This document shows positions 1 through 8,576 of a DNA stretch of 32,863 nt, in pieces (position 1 is the first letter of the stretch; every line of letters begins with the position of its first letter). The notes under the pieces were generated by a model. The model saw nothing but the letters and a program-made list of their open reading frames with translations. It did no database searches and was not told the origin of the DNA. Made by a program: the position numbers and the translations under genes. The DNA lies in contig JAKFUG010000072.1 of assembly GCA_021732785.1 (NCBI GenBank), forward strand, positions 1-32,863. Reading direction: 5' to 3'. This stretch comes from Planctomycetaceae bacterium (lineage in GTDB: Bacteria > Planctomycetota > Planctomycetia > Planctomycetales > Planctomycetaceae).

Positions 1-1
1 C

Positions 2-745
2 GTCTTTTTTGTCGTCGCGATGGTGACCTGCACCGTCGGCATCGCCACGATGCCCGGTCTGGCCATCGGGACCATGCTGCTCGTTCTGTTCCTGTTGGAG
101 TGGGGTTACTTCATCGGTTTTGAATATGCCTTTCAGGGCCGCACGCCGGGCAAAATGATCTGTGGCTTGCGAACCATCCACGAGAACGGCCAGCCTCTTT
201 CCTGGTGGGGGGCGACGCTCCGCAATTTGTTGCGCGCGGCCGATACCTTGCCGCTGATGATCATCTTCGGTGAAGAGATCGGCGTCTTGATTCTCATCCC
301 GCTGTACGGTCCGGCTCTCATCTGCATGACGCTGACGTCGCGATTGCAGCGGTTAGGCGATCTCGCGGCCCGGACGGTGGTTGTGCATGAACGCCGCACG
401 GTGTTGCCGCGCGATCCGGTGATCTATCAACACATCGAAAAGCTCCCGTCGGATCAAATCAACTCGTTCCCTCCGCCGGCGTCGACGCTGGCGGTGATCG
501 ATGAGTTTCTGGCCCGTCGCAAAGTGTTGACCCACTCCCGCGGGCACCAACTCGCGCGGGAACTGGCCACGCTGATTGCGAACCGACTGGATTACCGGGG
601 CGATCGGGCTCAAGTCGACGATTTCCCGATGGCGTTCCTCGCGCGGGTGTACGTCACCTTTGCCGCTCCGCGTGAGGAAGTCGCCGAGGAAATTCCAGCC
701 GCCAAACGTCGTCCGAAGCGTCGCCCCGCCGGAGCCGTGTCATGA
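2..745 (+). CDS. RDD-family membrane protein, 5' end cut by the window
   Basis: The reading frame is open from base 2 with no stop upstream, so the true start lies left of the window; the first internal ATG is at 20. The visible part opens with hydrophobic membrane segments, then has the RDD-type block 'GRTPGKMICGLRTI' followed by 'LSWWGATLRNLLRAAD' and a second membrane segment, which is the arrangement of RDD domains (small integral membrane domains of unclear function, sometimes linked to transport). After 'LQRLGDLAARTVVVHERR' comes a soluble C-terminal tail of about 110 residues ending in a basic Lys/Arg cluster. The stop overlaps the next ATG (ATGA), indicating translational coupling with the SpoIIM-like gene. 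Family assignment is firm; the biochemical role is unknown. Confidence 0.88.
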   Translation, partial: VFFVVAMVTCTVGIATMPGLAIGTMLLVLFLLEWGYFIGFEYAFQGRTPGKMICGLRTIHENGQPLSWWGATLRNLLRAADTLPLMIIFGEEIGVLILIPLYGPALICMTLTSRLQRLGDLAARTVVVHERRTVLPRDPVIYQHIEKLPSDQINSFPPPASTLAVIDEFLARRKVLTHSRGHQLARELATLIANRLDYRGDRAQVDDFPMAFLARVYVTFAAPREEVAEEIPAAKRRPKRRPAGAVS

Positions 746-1776
746 ACAAACAGCGGTTTCTCACCCAGCGGCAACCGGCGTGGCGACGGTTCGAAAAGCT
801 GATTCAGGAACGCCGCGGGTGGCAGTCGATGCCGGCGGAGGAAGTCGGCGAGTTCTCGCGGTTGCTGCGGGAACTGTCGCACGATCTGGCCATCATTCGA
901 TCGCGCGATTGGGGGCAGGGACTCGTCACCTATTTGAACAATCTGGTCGCCCGCGGACACCATTCGTTCTACCGTTCGCATCCGGCGCGGTGGTCGCGCG
1001 TCGTCGAATTTCTGGCCCGCGAATTTCCCCGCATGTTCCGTCGCAACGGCTGGTACTTTCTCGTTGCCGCGGCGTTATTTTTCGTTCCATTGGGTGCGAC
1101 GTGGGTCGCCGTGCAAACCGATCCGTCGATCGCCATGCGGTTGTTGCCGTCGGAATCGCTCGAACAGTACGACCACATGTACGGTCCCCGCGGTACCCAA
1201 GCGGATGACACGGAATCCGCTGACGAAGCCGATGAGAAGCAAGACAAAGCCGAGAAGAAAGACGAAGAAACGTCCCTCGAACCGGGCTTTGACGAATCGC
1301 GCGCCGCGATGGCCGGGTTCTATGTGCAGCACAACGTCGGCATCGCCCTGCAATGTTTTGCCCGCGGGTTGCTGATGGGCATCGGCACCATTCACACGCT
1401 CCTGTTCAACGGCCTGGTGATTGGAGCCGTGGCGGGGTATGTGCTGGCGATGGGGCATTCCGAAAAATTTCTCAGCTTCGTGGTCTCGCACGGTTCCTTT
1501 GAACTGACGGCGATCGCCATCGCCGGAGCGGGGGGATTGGTTCTCGGCGACGCGCTCGTTCATCCCGGACAGCGGACGCGGTTGGAAGCGCTCCGGGTGC
1601 GCGGTTTGGAAGCGGTGCAACTCGCCGGAGGGGCGGCGGCGATGCTGGTCATTGCGGCCCTCATCGAAGCGTTCTGGTCACCGGCTCCCATCCCGGCCAT
1701 CTGGAAGTATTCGGTCGGGGGGGTGTTGTGGACGCTCGTCGCGGTCTATCTCGGCATTGCGGGGAGACAGCGATGA
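742..1776 (+). CDS. SpoIIM-like (DUF95) integral membrane protein
   Basis: A 344-residue protein whose ATG overlaps the preceding stop. Residues 1-100 are a charged cytosolic helical region, followed by a membrane segment (about 103-124). Residues 150-185 are an acidic, Asp/Glu/Lys-rich extramembrane insert. From about 192 there is the SpoIIM-type core: 'FYVQHNVGIALQCFARG', then several membrane helices, 'SHGSFELTAIAIAGAGG' near 249-265, and helices to the C terminus. In Bacillus SpoIIM takes part in engulfment. In non-sporulating bacteria homologues sit beside MoxR/DUF58/RDD genes and their role is not established, so no sporulation function should be read from the name. The gene ends in an ATGA overlap with the next gene. 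Confident on family, not on function. Confidence 0.9.
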   Translation: MNKQRFLTQRQPAWRRFEKLIQERRGWQSMPAEEVGEFSRLLRELSHDLAIIRSRDWGQGLVTYLNNLVARGHHSFYRSHPARWSRVVEFLAREFPRMFRRNGWYFLVAAALFFVPLGATWVAVQTDPSIAMRLLPSESLEQYDHMYGPRGTQADDTESADEADEKQDKAEKKDEETSLEPGFDESRAAMAGFYVQHNVGIALQCFARGLLMGIGTIHTLLFNGLVIGAVAGYVLAMGHSEKFLSFVVSHGSFELTAIAIAGAGGLVLGDALVHPGQRTRLEALRVRGLEAVQLAGGAAAMLVIAALIEAFWSPAPIPAIWKYSVGGVLWTLVAVYLGIAGRQR

Positions 1777-2633
1777 GGTTTCATGACGCCGCGATTTCGC
1801 TGCAACCGCGGAACATCGGGAGTTGTCTTGATCTGGCACTCGTTTTTGTCGGACAGCACATCGCGCTGTTCCTGCGGATCTTGGCGATCATCGCACTACC
1901 CACGTGTGCCGTGGTGTATTGGGCATCGCGTGCCACGTCGTATGGTTGGCTGTGGAGTCTGATCGCACTCAGCGCCATGTCGATTCCCCTGGGAACGGCG
2001 CTGGTCTTTGCCGCGGTCCGGTTGGCGATGGGGCAGCGTTGCTCGGCATTCGCCGCGGTGCTGGGGGCCTTTCGTTCGGCATTCGCGGCGATGGCAGTCA
2101 CGTTGTTGTTGCGTCCGATTCACCTGGTTCTTACGCTCGCTGGCGGACTGCCCGGAGTCGCGTCCCTGATCTACACCGGGTTTGGGGCCGAAGCCCGCAT
2201 GTTCTCGGTATGGCGGGCCGGTGAGCACGACCATCGGGTGTCCGATCTGGTGAAGTCGGAGTTCAGCGATCTCATCGCACGGGGCATTGCCGTCGGTCTT
2301 TTCGGACTGGGATTCTGGGCGCTGCTCACCATTACGGTCGATGCGTCCGCGATGCTGCTCGTCGGCGTTTCCCCCTGCCTGGGCCGCTTGATCGAAGCGA
2401 CCCGCAATCCGTGGGGACTCGAAGATTGGGGCGCATGGTGGGAAGCATTGTTCACGTTCGTGATGACCGATGCCCTGGCATTGACCACGGTTTGTGCGAC
2501 CGCGCTGGCAACCTATGCCGTGTGCCGATTAGCATGGTTCTTTGCGTACGTCGATCTCCGCATCCGCCGCGATTGCTGGGATGTGGAAGTCGCGCTCTCG
2601 GAAGAAGCGCAACGGTGGAGGACCCCCACGTGA
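1773..2633 (+). CDS. Polytopic membrane protein of the RDD/SpoIIM/DUF4129 operon
   Basis: The ATG at 1773 overlaps the previous stop (ATGA) and is preferred over an upstream in-frame candidate at 1728 that would lie inside the SpoIIM-like gene. The 286-residue product has about five to six hydrophobic segments (near 20-50, 58-85, 95-135, 165-200 and 225-260). It ends in a charged tail, with an aromatic 'WFFAYVDLRIRRDCWD' stretch leaving the last helix. I do not recognise a named family. Its overlaps on both sides make it an obligate member of this operon, so it probably acts with its neighbours at the membrane. The last bases overlap a GTG start for the following gene. Confidence 0.82.
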   Translation: MRFHDAAISLQPRNIGSCLDLALVFVGQHIALFLRILAIIALPTCAVVYWASRATSYGWLWSLIALSAMSIPLGTALVFAAVRLAMGQRCSAFAAVLGAFRSAFAAMAVTLLLRPIHLVLTLAGGLPGVASLIYTGFGAEARMFSVWRAGEHDHRVSDLVKSEFSDLIARGIAVGLFGLGFWALLTITVDASAMLLVGVSPCLGRLIEATRNPWGLEDWGAWWEALFTFVMTDALALTTVCATALATYAVCRLAWFFAYVDLRIRRDCWDVEVALSEEAQRWRTPT

Positions 2634-4144
2634 GCCGTCATCACATTCGACATGCACTGGCATTCATCGCTATTCCGATGATCGCGACCGGGTTGATGTT
2701 CGCGGCCGAGGAGCGTGTCCCCGCAAAACCGCTTCGGGAATCGGCTCGCAAGATTCTTGCCGATCCGGAATTCCGGCACTTTGAACACTTCGCGGAGGAT
2801 GCCTTCCGAAAGTCGGCCGCGGACTCCGATCCCGTAAACGGTGAAAGCACCGCTCCCGAGGAAGGCCGCAAACCGGGCGAGGCTTCCAAGACGAACGGCA
2901 GTGAAGGAACCGCGTCCGAAGCCGAGCCGTGGTGGAAGAACGTCCTCAACAAAGCCCAGCCGAAGGGTTCGGGGAAAGACGATGGCAGCTCGCGCAACCA
3001 GCGACTGTCCTCCAGACAAGGCGATTCGTCAACACCCGGTTCTGATCGTGAGACGACAACCGGAGAAACCGACGAAAACGGCGGCTCTTCGACGGCGAGT
3101 TCCCGAGGGAATCGACAGGGCAACGGTCGCTCCAGCAACAGCGGGAATTCTTCGGACCCATCCGGCAAACAGTCGACGACGCCTTCCGACCGTGAGAAAA
3201 GCGGCGGAAAAAGTGACGATTCCGTCAACCAGAACGGGACTTCATCCTCGTCGTCCGGAAAAGGGCGCAAGCGGACATCGTCATCACCCGCCGGCGAATC
3301 GACGGGGGAAGCCCAATCGTCTTCAGGGACTGGCACCGACCGTTCGGAAGGATCTTCGTCGCAAACCGATTCCGATACCGAATCGGCTACGGGCACTCCC
3401 GCATCGAACTCGCAGAAGCCGACGCGGACATCAAATGAAACTTCAAAAGCGGGATCAACCCCCAAGTCTCCGGTCACCGAACGGCCGACGCGGATGCAGC
3501 GGCCGCGATCGCCTTCCCAGCGCGGGTCCGATGGCGTCCAGCGCCCGGTCCGGCAATCTTCGCGCGCGGCTCCCACGCCGAAGCCCTCGTCACCCTCGAA
3601 CAATTCGAATTGGGAAGGCCCGTCCCTGGGGTTGGGCAACCTGTTCGGTGGCCTCTTTCATGGGTTGGCGTACCTGATTCTCGCCGTCATCGTCGTGGCC
3701 ATCGTGGTCCTCGTCGCGCAGGCCTTGATGCAGGCGTGGAACGATCGACAACGGACAACCCACGGTGTCGGACAGGTGATCGTCGGACCGCTCACCCATG
3801 ACCGTTCGCCCGGTGAAACCGAATCGGATGTCTTCCTGCGCGAAGCAATCGCGCTGGCCCAAAGCGGCGATTTCCGCGCGGCCATTGGCCGGTTGGTGAT
3901 GGGGGGAATGAGCTACATCGAACGGCAGCAGTGGATTCGTTATCGCCGCGGACTCACAGTCCACGATTATCTCCGCGTGCTCCGCAGCCGTCCGGAACAA
4001 TTCGCGGGGTTCCGTGAAGTCGTGCATGTTTTCGAGCCGGTGGAATATGGCCGTCGTCCGGCCACCGAACCGTTGTTCGCCACGGCGCTCGCGGGCTATC
4101 AACAGGGATTTCAAACGGATGAAAGTCATCCTGTCGCTTCGTGA
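2630..4144 (+). CDS. DUF4129-domain membrane protein with long Ser/Gly-rich linker
   Basis: A GTG at 2630 overlaps the previous stop (GTGA) and opens a 504-residue protein beginning with a hydrophobic export or anchor segment (residues 8-26). Residues about 65-330 are low complexity, rich in Ser, Gly, Thr, Asp and Lys with almost no hydrophobic residues, and so almost certainly disordered. A single membrane helix follows (about 345-367), then a small helical domain (about 400-480) that fits DUF4129: 'FLREAIALAQSGDFRAAIGR', 'RRGLTVHDYLRVL', 'VEYGRRPATE'. DUF4129 often lies at the C terminus of transglutaminase-like membrane proteins or in MoxR/DUF58 operons. No transglutaminase domain is present here; the linker occupies that place. 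A longer in-frame extension to 2411 would overlap the upstream gene and is rejected. Confidence 0.85.
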   Translation: MSRHHIRHALAFIAIPMIATGLMFAAEERVPAKPLRESARKILADPEFRHFEHFAEDAFRKSAADSDPVNGESTAPEEGRKPGEASKTNGSEGTASEAEPWWKNVLNKAQPKGSGKDDGSSRNQRLSSRQGDSSTPGSDRETTTGETDENGGSSTASSRGNRQGNGRSSNSGNSSDPSGKQSTTPSDREKSGGKSDDSVNQNGTSSSSSGKGRKRTSSSPAGESTGEAQSSSGTGTDRSEGSSSQTDSDTESATGTPASNSQKPTRTSNETSKAGSTPKSPVTERPTRMQRPRSPSQRGSDGVQRPVRQSSRAAPTPKPSSPSNNSNWEGPSLGLGNLFGGLFHGLAYLILAVIVVAIVVLVAQALMQAWNDRQRTTHGVGQVIVGPLTHDRSPGETESDVFLREAIALAQSGDFRAAIGRLVMGGMSYIERQQWIRYRRGLTVHDYLRVLRSRPEQFAGFREVVHVFEPVEYGRRPATEPLFATALAGYQQGFQTDESHPVAS

Positions 4145-4180
4145 CAAGACGACTTTGCGAAAGACGATTGAGGAACAACG

Positions 4181-5326
4181 GTGTCGAAAAATCCCACAGC
4201 GCCGATGACGTCCCTCACCCAGTGGCTGTGGCCGCTGGCGGTGGTAGCGTTATTGGGACTGCAGGTGTGGTTTCCCGATCTCGGCGACGACATTCTCCAC
4301 GACACGTTCAGCAACACGGCGGAAGGGAAGCGGGCTTTCTTTCGACTGGTGACTGAGTACGCCGAATATGCGGACCGCAACCAGCAACCGCTGACCCGCG
4401 CCTTGCCCGATGGCGTGGGTCAGACGCTTTGTATTCTCGGGCCGCAGCGCTGGCCGGCGGATGCCGAATGGGACGCGATTCTCGACTGGGTGTCGAATGG
4501 CGGGCAACTCGTCTTCGCCTGCCGCGGCGACACCGAACGGTCGATCCCGCGGCTCAACATTCGTTATCTGCCGCGCAGTGGCAATCCAAATGATTCGCTG
4601 CCGCCGGAGACCGATCTCGTTTCGCAAGACACGACGGCGTGGTGGACCGACGGCCGGTTGCTTGCTCCCGAAGGGGACGAAGTTCTCTCGTATGACGGAG
4701 CACCCCAAGTCGTTGTGCAGAAGTTGGGACGCGGGCATGTCGTGGTGTCGGCGTCGCCGCTCATCTTCTCGAACCAGTTACTGACCTACGGTGATAACCC
4801 CGCACTGGCGTATCGGTTGCTGGAACTCGCTGGCGATGTGTGGGCAGTTACGTTTGACGAATCGCTCAACAAGACCGGAACGCCGAAGACGGTGGCGTTG
4901 TTGTTCGACGAAGAACTCCGGCCGATCACGCTGCAACTGATGTTGTTACTGGTGCTCTACGGCTGGTGGAACTCGCAGCGGTTCGGTCCGCTGTTGCCGG
5001 TGGCCGCCGCGCCGCGACACAACATCGTGGAACATGCGGATGCGCTCGGTGTGGCGTACTGGCGGCAACCCTCGGGCGAAGTCGTGCTGAAATATTACGT
5101 CGCCGCATTGAAGGGGAGCCTGTCGCGCCTCGGCGGTGTCCCGCGCGGAGCCGCACTGGCATTAGCGGCCGAACGGTTGCATCGCCCGGCAATCGAATTG
5201 GAAGAACAACTCGCCGCCGCGGAAAAAGCCACACTGCGAAGTCGACTCGATCGCCGGACCACGGCGAAGATCATCCGGCGACTCGCCCCCATCTGGCAGG
5301 CGCTGCGCGGTCGGCGGAAGGCATAA
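4181..5326 (+). CDS. DUF4350-domain membrane protein
   Basis: A GTG at 4181, 36 bases after the preceding stop, gives 381 residues. Residues 13-32 form an N-terminal membrane anchor. The following 'DTFSNTAEGKRAFFRLV', 'LCILGPQRW' and 'WVSNGGQLVFACRG' fit the DUF4350 fold, a ThuA/glutamine-amidotransferase-like Rossmann domain usually lacking a nucleophile. A second membrane helix lies near 250-268 ('LQLMLLLVLYGWW'), then a cytosolic helical tail with 'ALGVAYWRQPSGEVVLKYYV'. DUF4350 proteins are usually encoded beside DUF4129, MoxR ATPase and DUF58 genes; the latter two are not in this window and may lie left of it. This appears to be the last gene of the operon, as the M20 gene begins 175 bases further on. 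Confidence 0.85.
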   Translation: MSKNPTAPMTSLTQWLWPLAVVALLGLQVWFPDLGDDILHDTFSNTAEGKRAFFRLVTEYAEYADRNQQPLTRALPDGVGQTLCILGPQRWPADAEWDAILDWVSNGGQLVFACRGDTERSIPRLNIRYLPRSGNPNDSLPPETDLVSQDTTAWWTDGRLLAPEGDEVLSYDGAPQVVVQKLGRGHVVVSASPLIFSNQLLTYGDNPALAYRLLELAGDVWAVTFDESLNKTGTPKTVALLFDEELRPITLQLMLLLVLYGWWNSQRFGPLLPVAAAPRHNIVEHADALGVAYWRQPSGEVVLKYYVAALKGSLSRLGGVPRGAALALAAERLHRPAIELEEQLAAAEKATLRSRLDRRTTAKIIRRLAPIWQALRGRRKA

Positions 5327-5501
5327 GTCCGTGCGCTCTGTGCCAGGCGGCCATGATCACGGACTCGGACGGTCCTATTTTGCGACGCGAGATCGAAATC
5401 TGACCCGCAGACATTGAAGGGAGTGCCCGGTTTCGGTTGCATCCCTTCAGCGATGTCGCCACGATCATCACGATGGTTCCCAATCCCGTGCCACGAGGGT
5501 C

Positions 5502-6686
5502 ATGCTGGTGAATGTCGCACAACTGCTCGCCGATCTGGTTCGCATTCCCAGCGTCAATCCGATGGGCCGCGATGTGAGCGGGCCGGAGTATTTCGAGCAC
5601 CGCGTCAGCAATTTTCTTTGTCAACAACTGGAAACGCTCGGCGTACCGTGGGAACGGATCGAAATCGCCCCTAGCCGGGCGAATATTCTGGCGCGCTATG
5701 AAGGAGCACCCGGTGCGCCGGTGATCCTGCTCGATGCCCATCAAGACACCGTCCCAATCGACGGGATGGTGATCCCCCCGTTTGAGCCGACGATTGAAAA
5801 CGGCAAAATGTACGGCCGCGGAAGCTGCGATGTCAAAGCGGGCGTCGCCTCCATGCTCGCGGCGTTCGCGCGGCTGGTCACCGAACGCCCGGCGGGCGCA
5901 CCCACGGTTGTGGTTTCCTTCAGTTGCGATGAAGAAGCCACGAGCCTGGGGATCAATCACCTCACGGGATCCTGGTTGGGCACGAAGAATCCGTACCGAT
6001 TGTTGCCTCAAGCGCCGACGATGGCCGTCATTGCCGAACCGACGCTGCTCGATGTGGTCGTCGCCCACCGCGGTGCCATTCGCTGGAAGATTTCGACGAC
6101 CGGGCGGGCGTGCCACAGTTCCCGTCCGTCGGAAGGGATTAACGCCATTTATCGCATGGCCCGCGTCGTGCAGAAATTGGAAGAGTATGCCGCGTGGCTG
6201 CCGGGTTCGCGGCCGGCCCATCCGTTATGCGGCCCGGCGACCCTCAGCGTGGGTCTGATCTCCGGCGGCAGCAGTCCCAACATCGTTCCCGATCGCTGCA
6301 CCATCGACATCGACCGGCGCGTAATCCCCGGCGAAAACCGGGACGCGGTCATCCCGGAAGTCATTGAGGCATTGCAAAAGGCCTGTGATTTTCCGGTTGA
6401 GCACGCGGCCCCGTTCATTAACAGCCCGCCGCTGGGCGATGATGCGAATCATCCGCTGGCCGACCAATTCCTCGCGGCGATTCATCCCGTGGTGGGAGCG
6501 AAAACCAAGTTGGGCGTTCCGTACGGAACCCATGCGTCGCGCGTCGCACTGGCGGGAGTTCCGGCCATCGTCTTCGGTCCCGGCGATATTGCCCAGGCGC
6601 ACACGAAAGATGAATGGATCGAACTCAGTCAGGTGGAAGCCGCGGTCGATTGCTACTACCAGTTCTGCGTCAACGCCGCCGGATAG
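5502..6686 (+). CDS. M20-family metallopeptidase (ArgE/DapE/acetylornithine deacetylase type)
   Basis: A 394-residue cytosolic di-zinc hydrolase. The metal-site residues of M20 are all visible: H80 and D82 in 'DAHQDTVP', the bridging D110 in 'GRGSCDVKAG', the catalytic E144 with E145 in 'SCDEEATS', E179 in 'AEPTLLD', and the C-terminal H367 in 'GPGDIAQAH'. The lid/dimerisation domain occupies roughly 185-300 and contains 'HSSRPSEGINAIYRMA'. Members hydrolyse amide bonds of acylated amino acids or small peptides; the exact substrate cannot be told from sequence, and the neighbours give no pathway hint. The start ATG follows a gap that holds a weak GAAGGGA/TCCCTTC hairpin (5416-5448). The product has no signal peptide. 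Confidence 0.93.
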   Translation: MLVNVAQLLADLVRIPSVNPMGRDVSGPEYFEHRVSNFLCQQLETLGVPWERIEIAPSRANILARYEGAPGAPVILLDAHQDTVPIDGMVIPPFEPTIENGKMYGRGSCDVKAGVASMLAAFARLVTERPAGAPTVVVSFSCDEEATSLGINHLTGSWLGTKNPYRLLPQAPTMAVIAEPTLLDVVVAHRGAIRWKISTTGRACHSSRPSEGINAIYRMARVVQKLEEYAAWLPGSRPAHPLCGPATLSVGLISGGSSPNIVPDRCTIDIDRRVIPGENRDAVIPEVIEALQKACDFPVEHAAPFINSPPLGDDANHPLADQFLAAIHPVVGAKTKLGVPYGTHASRVALAGVPAIVFGPGDIAQAHTKDEWIELSQVEAAVDCYYQFCVNAAG

Positions 6687-6702
6687 CGAAAAGAAAAGAG
6701 GT

Positions 6703-6911
6703 AGCCGCGAAAAGGCGCAAGAGGAAGCAAAAGAAAGACGAAGACGATTTAGCCACAGAAGGCACAAAGGACACAAAAGGAAAGACCGAAATGCGAAGAG
6801 GAGTTTGCATTTCTCATCGTATTTCTTCTCCTTTTTGTGTCTTCTGTGCCTTTTGTGGCCAAACTCTTCTTCCTGAATTCCTCTTCTTTTTGCTGCTGAA
6901 TTCTCTTCGTC
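6703..6911 (+). repeat. Long hairpin intergenic repeat, copy 1
   Basis: This purine-rich then pyrimidine-rich stretch folds back on itself: the 'GCCACAGAAGGCACAAAG' region pairs with the later 'CTTCTGTGCCTTTTGTGG' region. A near-identical block lies at 8351-8562 in the opposite orientation; about 75 bases starting at 'AAAAGGCGCAAGAGGA' match with only a few substitutions. The repeat sits directly after both converging stop codons (M20 gene on +, DUF1501 gene on -). It could act as a bidirectional terminator or be a non-autonomous mobile palindrome. No transposase or coding potential is seen in it. Confidence 0.85.
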
Positions 6912-8324
6912 TCACGCGATGATCTCGTGGATCACATTCCCCTCGACGTCGGTCAAACGGAAGTCGCGGCCGGCGTAGCGGTAGGTGAGACGTTCGTGGT
7001 GGAGGCCGAGCAGGTGCAGCATGGTCGCGTGCATGTCGTGGATGTGGGCTTTGTCGACGGTCGCATAGAAGCCGTAATCGTCGGTCGCGCCATGATGATA
7101 ACCCGCCTTCGTGCCACCCCCGGCGAACCACATCGTGAAGCCTTCGGGGTTGTGATCGCGGCCATTGCTTCCCTCGACGGTGGGCGTCCGGCCGAACTCG
7201 CCGCCCCACCAGACGAGTGTGTCTTCGAGCAGCCCGCGGGCTTTCAAATCTTGCAGCAAACCCGCAATCGGCTTGTCGACTTCGAGCGCATTCTTCGCGT
7301 GGCCGTTCTTCAGGTCCGAGTGCTGATCCCACTGCACCTTGCTGTCGCTGTGCGTCACCTGAATGAACCGTACGCCGTTCTCCGCAAACCGGCGGGCCAT
7401 CAGACACATGCGGCCGAAGTTTGCCGTCACGGGATCATCAAGCCCGTAGAGTTGCTGCGTCACGGATGATTCCTGCGTGATGTCCTCCACGACGGGCAAT
7501 TCCGACTGCATGCGGAACGCGAGTTCAAACGAATTGATGCGGGCTTCGAGTGCCGGTTCGGGGCCGCTGTGAGCGAGATGTTCGCGGTTCATCGCCGATA
7601 GCGCGGCCAGTTCCCGTTCCTGCACGGTGCGCGAGACACGCTCATTCGCGATGAACTTCACGCGGGCCTTGTCGGACGGGACGCTGGCATTTCCCAACGG
7701 GGTACCGGCGTAAGTCGCGGGAAGAAACGCGGAACCCCAGTTGTTGATGCCACCGTGGGCGAGCGTCGGACAGATGGTGACGAACGCGGGGAGGTTGGTG
7801 TTGTCGGTGCCGAGGCCGTAACTCACCCACGACCCCATGCTCGGCCGGACGAAGTTGTCGCTGCCAGTGTGCAGCTTCAGCACTGCGCCGCCGTGCGCGG
7901 GGTTGGTGCCATGCACCGAGTGGACGAAACACAGATCGTCGACGTGCTTTGCCAAGTGCGGAAACAACGTGCTGACCCAAGCGCCGCTTTCGCCGTGTTG
8001 CGAGAACTCCCACGGCGACTTCAACAGATTCCCCGTCGACGCGAATTGCACCCGCGGCTTGGCAAATGGCAGCGGCTTGCCGTCATCGCGCGTGAGGAGC
8101 GGCTTCGGATCGAACGTATCCAGATGGGACGGGCCGCCCTTCATGAACAGGAAGATCACCCGCTTTGCCCGCGCCGGAAAATGCGGCAACCGCGCTGCTA
8201 ACGGATCGACCGGCCGCACCTCCGCCGATGTCGTTTCAGCCAACATCGACGCCAGGGCCAGCGAGCCGAAGCCCACCGCGGAGCGTTGCAACATTGCGCG
8301 TCGTGAAAACGGAACCTCAAACAT
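6912..8324 (-). CDS. DUF1501 protein with Tat signal (alkaline-phosphatase superfamily)
   Basis: The ATG at 8324 gives 470 residues; a TTG at 8339 is the upstream alternative. The N terminus carries a twin-arginine signal (R8-R9 in 'FSRRAMLQ') followed by a hydrophobic stretch, so export in folded form is expected. DUF1501 belongs to the sulfatase/alkaline-phosphatase superfamily: 'FLFMKGGPSHLDTFDPKP' near 60-75, 'WDQHSD' near 332-337, 'GGEFGRTP' at 374-381 and 'GRDHNP' at 388-393 are its conserved blocks. These proteins are abundant in planctomycetes and are almost always paired with a DUF1549/DUF1553 cytochrome protein, as here (8577-10961, same strand). Their substrate is unknown; a role in polysaccharide handling is a common but untested suggestion. 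The gene lies between two inverted copies of the same hairpin repeat. Confidence 0.95.
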   Translation of the reverse strand: MFEVPFSRRAMLQRSAVGFGSLALASMLAETTSAEVRPVDPLAARLPHFPARAKRVIFLFMKGGPSHLDTFDPKPLLTRDDGKPLPFAKPRVQFASTGNLLKSPWEFSQHGESGAWVSTLFPHLAKHVDDLCFVHSVHGTNPAHGGAVLKLHTGSDNFVRPSMGSWVSYGLGTDNTNLPAFVTICPTLAHGGINNWGSAFLPATYAGTPLGNASVPSDKARVKFIANERVSRTVQERELAALSAMNREHLAHSGPEPALEARINSFELAFRMQSELPVVEDITQESSVTQQLYGLDDPVTANFGRMCLMARRFAENGVRFIQVTHSDSKVQWDQHSDLKNGHAKNALEVDKPIAGLLQDLKARGLLEDTLVWWGGEFGRTPTVEGSNGRDHNPEGFTMWFAGGGTKAGYHHGATDDYGFYATVDKAHIHDMHATMLHLLGLHHERLTYRYAGRDFRLTDVEGNVIHEIIA

Positions 8325-8350
8325 CACTGATATCCTCAATCAGAAGAGAG

Positions 8351-8562
8351 CTCACCGCGAAAAGGCGTAAGAGAAAGAGGAATTCAGAGAGAAGAGCTTG
8401 GCCACAAGAGGCACAGAAGACACAAAAGGAGAGAAAAGACGATGCGTGGATTCTCCATCTCTTCCGCCTCTTTGTCCTTCCTTTTTTGTGTCCTTTGTGT
8501 CTTCTGTGGCTAAATCGTCTTCGTCTTTCTTTTGCGTCCTCTTGCGCCTTTTGGCGGCTGAC
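8351..8562 (-). repeat. Long hairpin intergenic repeat, copy 2 (inverted relative to copy 1)
   Basis: The reverse complement of this stretch matches 6703-6911, including the blocks 'AAAAGGCGCAAGAGGA', 'AAAGACGAAGACGATTTAG' and the 'AGAGGAATTCAG' end. Each copy is also internally self-complementary. It fills the spacer between the DUF1553 gene and the DUF1501 gene, which are both read on the minus strand, so a transcript across both would contain this hairpin. It could attenuate or stabilise the downstream message. Confidence 0.85.
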
Positions 8563-8576
8563 CTCTCTTCCGTATT

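Noticed and set aside
742-1776. Reading the SpoIIM-like gene as evidence of sporulation
   Set aside because: No other sporulation gene is present, and SpoIIM homologues are common in non-sporulating bacteria beside RDD/DUF4129 genes.
2641-3639. A 332-codon minus-strand open frame opposite the DUF4129 protein
   Set aside because: It mirrors the Ser/Gly/Thr-rich linker and has no ribosome site or recognisable domain.
5271-6221. A 316-codon minus-strand frame opposite the M20 peptidase
   Set aside because: The M20 metal ligands are intact on the plus strand; the minus frame is Arg/His-rich.
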